A stretch of DNA of 43,313 nucleotides from a virus. A program made the translations under genes and the position numbers. Under the pieces are notes generated by a model that saw nothing but the letters and a program-made list of their open reading frames with translations, searched no databases and was not told the origin of the DNA. This document shows, piece by piece, positions 38,793 to 43,313 of this stretch. Position 1 is the stretch's first letter. The number at the start of each line of letters is the position of its first letter. The stretch spans positions 1 through 43,313 of IMG/VR virus record IMGVR_UViG_3300025698_000002. One strand, given 5' to 3'.

Positions 38793-39005
38793 TTATTCAC
38801 CCAACTTTGTTTGTCTGTATATAATTATATTACCATGTTTGTCAATATACCCTGCTTTAATTAGCTGTGTAGCCATACGACCATAAGACCCCTGCAAAGT
38901 CCATGCAGAGCCATCCTTTATTAGCATAGCAAATAAGTCTATGATCTGTTTGTCAGTTAGTGTGCCATCCTCAAATGCCATTATTAAGTCTATTTTGTCC
39001 ATCAT
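38793..39005 (-). CDS. Conserved small early-type protein (70 aa)
   Basis: A 70-residue protein with FEDGTLTDKQIIDLFAMLI and WTLQGSYGRMATQLIKAGYID. This pattern is common among small early proteins of tailed viruses (helix, WxLQGxYGR, then AGxI). The function is unknown. It may be a small DNA-binding or host-modulating protein. Confidence 0.75.
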   Translation of the reverse strand: MMDKIDLIMAFEDGTLTDKQIIDLFAMLIKDGSAWTLQGSYGRMATQLIKAGYIDKHGNIIIYRQTKLGE

Positions 39006-39019
39006 TTTTGTCCACCCAC

Positions 39020-39130
39020 CTAAATAAACATGTGTATTATTATTTCCTTTGGTACATTTTTGTACTTCTTTTTGTGGTCACGATCTCTACCAGCCTCTAA
39101 CATTTTGTCCTCATTCTCGTAGTCATTCAT
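39020..39130 (-). CDS. Small charged protein (36 aa)
   Basis: A 36-codon frame overlapping the stop of the next upstream gene. It has a strongly charged sequence (GRDRDHKKKYK) and a hydrophobic end. The stop is TAG followed five codons later by TGA. It is called on coupling. Confidence 0.45.
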   Translation of the reverse strand: MNDYENEDKMLEAGRDRDHKKKYKNVPKEIIIHMFI

Positions 39131-39381
39131 TATCTCATCACCTTTATTTTGTTTATAAACCTTCTCTTCTCTTTATCCATTAAGTATACCGTTTGGTCTA
39201 TCATCTGCAATAGTACACTTTCATACGGGAAACATTCCCATGTCCTGTTAAGGTAGTTTACCTTTGTTATATCGATTTTTATACCGTTCCTATATAGCGT
39301 AGCTGTGTGCTTAAATCCGTTTCTTGTGCTGCTAACTTCACATACAACAGAGTATGTTTTGTTTAGTGTAAATACTATCAT
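39130..39381 (-). CDS. Conserved small viral protein (83 aa)
   Basis: An 83-residue beta-rich protein with NGIKIDITKVNYLNRTWECFPYE. The NRTWE-F pattern recurs in small proteins of unrelated tailed viruses. The function is unknown. It overlaps both neighbours. Confidence 0.7.
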   Translation of the reverse strand: MIVFTLNKTYSVVCEVSSTRNGFKHTATLYRNGIKIDITKVNYLNRTWECFPYESVLLQMIDQTVYLMDKEKRRFINKIKVMR

Positions 39382-39447
39382 TTAATCACCTGCATTACTA
39401 CGTTTTACTTCTGTAGCGGAAGCGACCTTATTTGTTTTGTTTGTCAT
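39382..39447 (-). CDS. Possible micro-protein (21 aa)
   Basis: A 21-codon frame coupled to the glycosylase-like gene (TAATG). It is polar and low in complexity. It may be a translational coupler rather than a functional protein. Confidence 0.35.
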   Translation of the reverse strand: MTNKTNKVASATEVKRSNAGD

Positions 39448-40079
39448 TATTTCACCCATACATTTAAATCTTTTTGTTGGAAGTACTGATTAAGGTAATA
39501 ACTAAAGTCATTCGATTCTTTAAACTTTGTGTTGTTAAATTCAGTCTTAGCGTATACCCATAAGCACGCCTGTACTTCGTATGTCTTTATGTTTAGTTTG
39601 TCCGCTATAGTCTTAATGATCTCTGTTATATACTGTATATCGTACTTTGTTGGCGATCTACGTTTTAAGTTGAATGCTTTAAGCACCCATGTATCAATAC
39701 ATACAGAGCCACTCTTAAGCTTAAGACTACCTGCGAAGTTGTTAATTTTTTGTCCGCTAAATTGTTTTGTCTTAGTGTACCTATCTAAGTTTGCACGTGT
39801 ACGCTTATTTGCAAGACCATAAACAATATTGTTTTGTCTACCGTACTTTATAAGGTCGACCGTTTTTATTGTATTGATAAGGTTTAATCTCACGTTTGTT
39901 AATGGTGAGGTTATACTAAGTATATCAATAAACATACTAAAATCCTTAGGATAGTGTTGTTTAATTAGCTTATTACTGTTTAAGTACCAATCTTTATGTT
40001 TAATATACTGTAGGGTTTTATCAGTTAAGAATGTAATAGAAGGTACTTTATTCTTACGTGACCATGATCTTATGTCCAT
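39447..40079 (-). CDS. HhH-GPD DNA glycosylase-like protein (210 aa)
   Basis: A 210-residue helical protein. SGSVCIDTWVLKAFNL near 130-145 resembles the loop and catalytic aspartate of the HhH-GPD glycosylase family, and YEVQACLWVYAKTEFN resembles the final conserved helix. It may remove damaged or modified bases from viral or host DNA. The hairpin part is poorly preserved, so this is a structural suggestion. Similar proteins are widespread in tailed viruses. Confidence 0.5.
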   Translation of the reverse strand: MDIRSWSRKNKVPSITFLTDKTLQYIKHKDWYLNSNKLIKQHYPKDFSMFIDILSITSPLTNVRLNLINTIKTVDLIKYGRQNNIVYGLANKRTRANLDRYTKTKQFSGQKINNFAGSLKLKSGSVCIDTWVLKAFNLKRRSPTKYDIQYITEIIKTIADKLNIKTYEVQACLWVYAKTEFNNTKFKESNDFSYYLNQYFQQKDLNVWVK

Positions 40080-40417
40080 ATAACGACCCCATGCTTATTA
40101 TCATATATAGCTTTTTGACTAAACTTTTTAGCTATCTTTAATGCATATCGTTTACTTTTAAAGACCTTATTAAGTTCTATATAGTATATGTTTGTATCGG
40201 TATCTAACCAAGCACCTATTATACAGTTATTGGGTATACGTTGAATATTGTTATATAGAGTCTTGTCTTGTCTAACTTCTATTAACGTGAGATAGCTTAC
40301 AATATATGGTTTATCTGTACTTGAGTATTGGTTTATTGTACCGTTATTAAGTTCTACTGTATAACCATCTTTAAATATTTTAGATAGTGATATTAGCTTA
40401 TTAATTATATCATTCAT
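40070..40417 (-). CDS. Conserved small viral protein (115 aa)
   Basis: The start at 40417 (MNDIINK) is used. An alternative five codons upstream overlaps the previous stop. The pattern (DGYTVELNNG, PYIVSYLTLIE, IIGAWLDTDTNIYYIELNKV, ALKIAKKFSQKAIYD) is typical of a widespread early-protein family in tailed viruses with no assigned function. Confidence 0.75.
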   Translation of the reverse strand: MNDIINKLISLSKIFKDGYTVELNNGTINQYSSTDKPYIVSYLTLIEVRQDKTLYNNIQRIPNNCIIGAWLDTDTNIYYIELNKVFKSKRYALKIAKKFSQKAIYDNKHGVVIWT

Positions 40418-40421
40418 GGTA

Positions 40422-40838
40422 TTATACCCCATTGCAAATTAAGTACGCTTGTATAATGTCGTTTGTACTTATATGATAGTCATTTAAAAAATCTTTAAAA
40501 CCATACTTTATTATGCTTGTATTCCATGTTATAGGTGAGAGTTCAATGTTACATGATCGTATTGATTTAAACACTTTCTCTTTTAACTTGTGGTTATTTA
40601 ATAAATGTTCTACGGTATCGAATAACTTAGATGTCGTTGAATCAAACTCTCTCATAATGATAGCATGTAAAAACTCGTGTGTTATTGTATCAGATAAAAA
40701 AAGATTAAAATCCTTATCTGATAAGATTTTTTGTGCTTGTATAAATTCATATCCTAGTTGTATTTCGGTACCGTCATATGTACAACTGCTTAAATCTTGA
40801 GTATACTTTTTTATTGATATGTTAATATCTACGGACAT
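40422..40838 (-). CDS. HExxH metallopeptidase-like protein (138 aa)
   Basis: A 138-residue protein with a THEFLHAIIM motif: H54, E55 and H58 make a zinc-binding HExxH helix, and an acid-rich helix follows that could supply a third ligand (FDTVEHLL). It looks like a minimal zinc peptidase or a structural relative. A second, unrelated HExxH protein lies at 36848. Its place early in operon II suggests action soon after infection. Confidence 0.6.
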   Translation of the reverse strand: MSVDINISIKKYTQDLSSCTYDGTEIQLGYEFIQAQKILSDKDFNLFLSDTITHEFLHAIIMREFDSTTSKLFDTVEHLLNNHKLKEKVFKSIRSCNIELSPITWNTSIIKYGFKDFLNDYHISTNDIIQAYLICNGV

Positions 40839-40840
40839 TT

Positions 40841-40996
40841 TTAAACGACTCCTTTAATAATCTTAACTGGTTTTTGTAAGCTCAGTTGTACTTTAATCAA
40901 ATCTTTATAGTTTAATTCGTTACCGTGTAAGTTATTCAGTATTTGTATATCAGATATTAAGCTTTTAATATCGTTTTTAATGTACTCTATTGACAT
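40841..40996 (-). CDS. Small helical protein (51 aa)
   Basis: A 51-codon frame starting MSIEYIKND, helical throughout, ending with an AAGGAG site for the next gene. It opens like its neighbour at 40998, with MSI. No family is recognised. Confidence 0.6.
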   Translation of the reverse strand: MSIEYIKNDIKSLISDIQILNNLHGNELNYKDLIKVQLSLQKPVKIIKGVV

Positions 40997-40997
40997 A

Positions 40998-41105
40998 TTA
41001 AATACCCCCAACAAATAGTATACCCATAAGTATTAAGTTAAGTGCATGTATCCTTAATTGTTGTTTGGGGTTATGGCTACCAGTGACTAAGTAGTTTATA
41101 GACAT
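40998..41105 (-). CDS. Small protein with hydrophobic C-terminus (35 aa)
   Basis: A 35-codon frame after GAGGAGATGTAAGTATG. The last 18 residues are hydrophobic (LNLILMGILFVGGI), so it may insert into a membrane. It is coupled closely to its neighbours. The function is unknown. Confidence 0.5.
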   Translation of the reverse strand: MSINYLVTGSHNPKQQLRIHALNLILMGILFVGGI

Positions 41106-41107
41106 AC

Positions 41108-41233
41108 TTACATCTCCTCTAAATAATCAGACTGTACGAATAAAGAACCGTTAAAACGTAGTACCCTACCATGATCTTCATCTATAAACCTACTTAGGTA
41201 ATACATACCAAAAACTTCTGTATAGGTACTCAT
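41108..41233 (-). CDS. Small protein, unknown (41 aa)
   Basis: A 41-codon frame (MSTYTEVFGMYYLSR start) after a GGGAGG site at the end of the upstream gene. Its end carries GAGGAG for the next gene. It is predicted beta-rich. No family is recognised. Confidence 0.6.
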   Translation of the reverse strand: MSTYTEVFGMYYLSRFIDEDHGRVLRFNGSLFVQSDYLEEM

Positions 41234-41235
41234 GT

Positions 41236-41418
41236 TTATAGCCTCCCATTTATAATATCTATTAGTTTAGTTATATCTGGGTTCAATAATATTGCTTCTC
41301 TATTCCAGGGCAACAAATTATCCATAAAACGTATGTATTCACGTATTGCCGATTCACTATTTTTATCATCTATAGCTTTATTTAACCATTCCTTAGCTAT
41401 CTGCAAATCTGTTATCAT
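41236..41418 (-). CDS. Small helical protein (60 aa)
   Basis: A 60-residue helical protein (LQIAKEWLNKAIDDKNSESAIREYI), coupled to the first gene of the operon by TAAATG. The function is unknown. It probably belongs to the host-takeover set because of its place near the promoter. Confidence 0.65.
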   Translation of the reverse strand: MITDLQIAKEWLNKAIDDKNSESAIREYIRFMDNLLPWNREAILLNPDITKLIDIINGRL

Positions 41419-41541
41419 TTAAGCACCCCTCACCATCTTAATAAATTCAGATTCAGTAATTATCTTAATACCTACTTTATACTCTGTATCTATTGTATAT
41501 AGAACAACTGCTTTATTTACTGGCTCGGTTTCTTTTATCAT
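41419..41541 (-). CDS. First gene of leftward operon II, probably leaderless (40 aa)
   Basis: The start at 41541 (MIKETEPV) is preferred. The TATA element at 41564-41570 predicts transcription starting at about 41541, so this ATG would begin a leaderless message, which is common in archaea. Longer forms from 41550 or 41625 would lie upstream of the transcript start and lack ribosome sites. The protein is a short alpha-beta fold, of unknown function. Confidence 0.6.
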   Translation of the reverse strand: MIKETEPVNKAVVLYTIDTEYKVGIKIITESEFIKMVRGA

Positions 41542-41548
41542 ACTGTAC

Positions 41549-41570
41549 ATTATGTGGCTCATGCTATATA
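41549..41570 (-). promoter_or_regulatory. Promoter for leftward operon II (TATA plus proximal element)
   Basis: On the minus strand it reads TATATAG, exactly seven bases, CACATAAT, the same spacing and nearly the same sequence as the two divergent promoters at 5685-5774. GCACCATAAG upstream resembles the GCACCGAAAC upstream of the rightward promoter. It sits at the edge of the repeat-rich non-coding region. Confidence 0.65.
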
Positions 41571-42069
41571 TACTTATGGTGCAACAGTACCACACTGGCA
41601 TACTGTCGTACTGACATACTAGCACATGGTATGTGAATAATAATGATATGTATACGATGTGTATTATATATTGTATTGGATATATAGAATGTGTGTCCCA
41701 CCATACACTTATGTTTTATACCGTACATGCACGGTTCTACATTGCACGGTTCGGTTTCGCACCATTGCACAGTGCGGTATCGCACCATTGCACAGTGTAG
41801 TTCACTTATATCTAACTATTAATATATAACAACACATGTTACGTATCGCACATTTTATATTGTGTACTGTATAATAATGATGTGTGCAACACAAGTGACA
41901 GGACATACTATTATGTGTTACAGTATATAAAAATGAACCGCACGACCCCACACTATGAGATATATAATGCAAGTTGAATAAAAATGCCACGAGCAGAGCA
42001 AAAAGGTGGCGAGCAATGACCTCTAAGTGTGTGTTAAAATAGCGTTAAAACTCATGTTTGGTGTTAAAT
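41571..42069. other. Non-coding region rich in dyads, candidate replication origin
   Basis: About 500 bases with no supported gene. Open frames here on the minus strand have no ribosome sites and run through repeats. The content is AT-rich with many short inverted repeats (CAGTAC and GTACTG types), TATA-like runs (AATATATAAC, TTTTATATAC) and the 23-base tandem repeats listed separately. It separates the end of operon I from the start of operon II. These are typical traits of a viral origin, but no initiator site is proven. Confidence 0.55.
41742..41804. repeat. 23-bp tandem repeats with internal dyad
   Basis: Two full units (41742-41764 and 41765-41787) start TTGCAC and end CGCACCA. A partial third unit begins at 41788 (TTGCACAGTGTAG), and a degenerate unit precedes the first (ATGCACGGTTC). 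The second unit contains the perfect dyad GTGCG, GTAT, CGCAC. Such iterons are usual binding sites for an initiator or regulator. Confidence 0.8.
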
Positions 42070-42128
42070 AAAAAAAAAAGATTAGGACATAAACTGTATC
42101 TTGTCTTTTATGAATACAATTATGTCCT
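42070..42128 (-). terminator. Terminator of leftward operon I (hairpin plus ten T)
   Basis: On the minus strand AGGACATAA pairs with TTATGTCCT (nine pairs), followed within a few bases by ten T. The left arm lies in the last codons of the 54-residue zinc protein. Both bacterial intrinsic terminators and archaeal T-run terminators would accept this. It marks the end of operon I. Confidence 0.8.
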
Positions 42129-42246
42129 CTACGTGTGGACAGTTTACGCACATGTATCGCTTTATTAAAGTTGAACTTGTGGACAACTCTATGTCTCTAG
42201 CGAAGTACATTTTCATGCCACAAATAGGGCAGATTGGGACTATCAT
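42082..42246 (-). CDS. Zinc-ribbon protein, last gene of operon I (54 aa)
   Basis: CPIC at residues 6-9 and CVNC near 33-36 form a zinc ribbon, followed by a strand-helix (EDIIVFIKDKIQF). The start overlaps the stop of the Gly/Arg-rich protein by ATGA. Its final codons are part of the operon terminator hairpin. Confidence 0.75.
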   Translation of the reverse strand: MIVPICPICGMKMYFARDIELSTSSTLIKRYMCVNCPHVEDIIVFIKDKIQFMS

Positions 42247-42353
42247 TTACTTCTACCTTTTCCCTGTGGTCGTGTTGGTTTGCAATTACCACGACCTCTA
42301 TTTGCTCTTCTTCCTTTTCCGCTTCCATTACGTTTTGGTGTTCCTTTTGTCAT
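42243..42353 (-). CDS. Gly/Arg/Lys-rich small basic protein (36 aa)
   Basis: A 36-codon frame after GGGAGTGATATAAAAATG. The sequence (TKGTPKRNGSGKGRRANRGR) is almost entirely Gly, Arg, Lys, Asn and Pro, so it is probably disordered and nucleic-acid binding. Similar short proteins occur in many viral and metagenomic genomes. Confidence 0.65.
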   Translation of the reverse strand: MTKGTPKRNGSGKGRRANRGRGNCKPTRPQGKGRSK

Positions 42354-42400
42354 TTTTATATCACTCCCTTTCTTTTAAACATCTTTTGCATATAAGATAC

Positions 42401-42466
42401 TCACCCCAAGGCTTTAGCTGTCTTTAAAAACTTATTAGTTATTATTTCTTCTTTTGTTTTACTCAT
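42401..42466 (-). CDS. Possible micro-protein (21 aa)
   Basis: A 21-codon frame coupled to the previous gene (ATGAGTAA). It forms one basic amphipathic helix (EEIITNKFLKTAKAL). It is weakly supported. Confidence 0.35.
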   Translation of the reverse strand: MSKTKEEIITNKFLKTAKALG

Positions 42467-42689
42467 CACAATACCAATCCTTTAAATTAAATATTTCCCT
42501 AATTGCTTGTGCTTGCCAATAACCATGTGGATGATCTGTTAAATACTCACCTGATTCTTTTTCCAAATGTTTTATATGTTCTTTAACCAATTCTATTACA
42601 TCATCTGATTTTACATTATTCCAAGTTTTAGTAGGTTCATCTGTAAACCATGTCTTTATCTTCTTTATATCCTTATATGTTCTCATCAT
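42459..42689 (-). CDS. Unknown helical protein (76 aa)
   Basis: A 76-residue protein that may start at either of two Met codons. It contains DDVIELVKEHIKHLEKESGEYL, an amphipathic helix, and an aromatic C-terminal part (HGYWQAQAIREIFNLKDWY). No family is recognised. Confidence 0.65.
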   Translation of the reverse strand: MMRTYKDIKKIKTWFTDEPTKTWNNVKSDDVIELVKEHIKHLEKESGEYLTDHPHGYWQAQAIREIFNLKDWYCDE

Positions 42690-42757
42690 TTAACCACCTT
42701 TTCATATGTTCCACATTTTATACATTTCCATTTCTCGTTCCACTTTTTACATTTCAT
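42686..42757 (-). CDS. Cysteine-bearing micro-protein (23 aa)
   Basis: A 23-codon frame with C3, C12 and C15 (CIKC), coupled by ATGA to the next gene. It looks like a truncated or minimal zinc ribbon. It is called on coupling and cysteine spacing. Confidence 0.5.
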   Translation of the reverse strand: MKCKKWNEKWKCIKCGTYEKVVK

Positions 42758-42761
42758 TTAT

Positions 42762-42932
42762 TCACTTCCATTCGATAACTTTACATTTACGTTGCTTATC
42801 ATTATAGTAAAGCCTATCACACCTTTTACATGCAAAGAAGGAACCATGGCCTATGTGAAGTATTCCACCAGCAAAGTCATGTCCACGTATTGCACATACT
42901 AATCTATTTGCGGCTTGTTTTGAAGTTATCAT
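42762..42932 (-). CDS. Zinc-binding protein (56 aa)
   Basis: The start at 42932 (MITSKQAANR) is preferred, with AGGTG upstream. A cysteine near 13, histidines in the middle (RGHDFAGGILHIGHGS) and CKRC near 35-38 suggest metal binding in a Cys-His arrangement. The C-terminal DRLYYNDKQRKCKVIEW adds a further cysteine. The function is unknown. Confidence 0.65.
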   Translation of the reverse strand: MITSKQAANRLVCAIRGHDFAGGILHIGHGSFFACKRCDRLYYNDKQRKCKVIEWK

Positions 42933-42933
42933 T

Positions 42934-43083
42934 TTAGTTTGCACCTACTGATTTAGTTTTTATGTAATGTTCTATGCAATCCTTACACCAATATGTATAT
43001 GTGTTCCCACTTGATTCGTATTTATAAAATTCGGTAAGATGTTTTAGTTGATTACACTTTTGACACACTTTTGATTCTATCAT
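42934..43083 (-). CDS. Zinc-ribbon protein (49 aa)
   Basis: CQKC at residues 7-10 and CKDC near 33-36, with KHLTEFYKYE between them, match the small zinc ribbons often found next to or inside HNH nucleases. It starts at 43083, and its end overlaps the ribosome site of the next gene. Bases 43084-43182 hold only an 18-codon frame I do not call. Confidence 0.7.
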   Translation of the reverse strand: MIESKVCQKCNQLKHLTEFYKYESSGNTYTYWCKDCIEHYIKTKSVGAN

Positions 43084-43182
43084 TTTATCATCTTCCCTAT
43101 AAATCTAATTAACACTCCCATTTATCACCGAAGTATCCATCCTGACGTTATTGCTAAACTCCAATATCTTAGTTTCATCATT

Positions 43183-43313
43183 TCACCCATTGTTATCCAT
43201 AAATGCCACTAACTTACTTAAGCAATCTGGGCATATCTCCCAACTTCGTTCAACACACCTAGATGAAATACCATCTATATGATGAGCATATTCCCGTATT
43301 CTATAACTTTCAT
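43183..43313 (-). CDS. Zinc-ribbon protein spanning the circular joint (C-terminal part)
   Basis: This is the second part of the 71-residue protein whose start lies at 127. Without the duplicated 42 bases it runs 43183-43271. It holds the CPDC pair and the C-terminal SKLVAFMDNNG with a TGA stop at 43183-43185. The N-terminal part is described at 1-127. Confidence 0.8.
   Translation of the reverse strand, partial: ESYRIREYAHHIDGISSRCVERSWEICPDCLSKLVAFMDNNG
43272..43313. repeat. Terminal direct repeat, right copy (circular overlap)
   Basis: Identical to bases 1-42. Removing one copy closes the circle at 43,271 bp and keeps the joint-spanning gene in frame. Confidence 0.95.

Noticed and set aside
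39447-40079. Tyrosine recombinase or integrase
   Set aside because: The Arg-His-Arg-Tyr pattern is missing. The conserved segments fit a glycosylase-like fold better.
41742-41804. CRISPR array
   Set aside because: The repeats are directly adjacent with no spacers, only about two and a half units, and no cas genes are present.
41564-41990. Two minus-strand open frames in the repeat-rich region
   Set aside because: They run through tandem repeats and dyads, lack ribosome sites and give low-complexity Cys/His/Tyr-rich translations. The region is better read as non-coding.
43084-43182. 18-codon frame starting MMKLRYW
   Set aside because: It is too short, poorly supported by a ribosome site and ends in double stops. 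It could be a leader peptide but cannot be distinguished from noise.

Overview
The window is a complete circular genome of a tailed double-stranded DNA virus (Caudoviricetes-like), opened at an arbitrary point. The first 42 bases recur exactly as the last 42, so the circle is 43,271 bp. A 71-residue zinc-ribbon gene reads in frame across the joint, which supports true circularity. The DNA is AT-rich and densely packed, with many ATGA start/stop overlaps.

Host: an archaeon is favoured, but this is not proven. Points for it are (i) three main promoters sharing a TATA-box motif (TATATAG, seven bases, then SACATAMT), two of the genome's promoters carrying an upstream ACCGAAA that resembles a BRE; (ii) a primase-polymerase/helicase and a Hjc-like resolvase of kinds frequent in archaeal elements; (iii) a start predicted to be leaderless; (iv) no recognisable peptidoglycan hydrolase. 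Points against are TATAAT and TTGACA/TATAAA elements at two of the promoters, hairpin-plus-T terminators, and a small holin-like protein.

Layout. (1) Rightward operon, 5.75-26.25 kb: large terminase, portal, HK97-gp10-like protein, probable prohead protease, major capsid protein, a RecB/Cas4-like nuclease, head-completion and tail-completion proteins, tail tube, tail assembly chaperones with a probable -1 frameshift, tape measure, distal tail proteins, a three-repeat fibre, a DUF2341 adhesin and small membrane proteins. Hairpins follow the capsid and tube genes. (2) Leftward operon I, 5.67 kb back through the joint to 42.08 kb: zinc-ribbon protein, candidate small terminase, metallophosphoesterase, primase-polymerase/helicase, and a series of mini-proteins, many with zinc ribbons. 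It ends at a hairpin followed by ten T. (3) A roughly 500-bp non-coding region, 41.57-42.07 kb, with 23-bp tandem repeats; it is a candidate origin. (4) Leftward operon II, 41.54-26.37 kb: many small early-type genes, two HExxH proteins, a Hjc-like resolvase, nucleotide-pool enzymes (MazG-like, DUF1599-like, deoxyribosyltransferase-like), a tRNA-like gene, a cysteine synthase, a SemiSWEET-like membrane protein, and a four-gene glycan module that resembles part of an acetamidino-sugar pathway. Operons (1) and (4) converge on a 16-bp stem-loop at 26.27-26.34 kb.

The most striking feature is that several virion proteins are extremely rich in cysteine (capsid 14, connector 24, tail tube 15) while the same genome carries its own cysteine synthase. 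A family of free-standing HNH endonucleases (three intact, one remnant) sits between genes.
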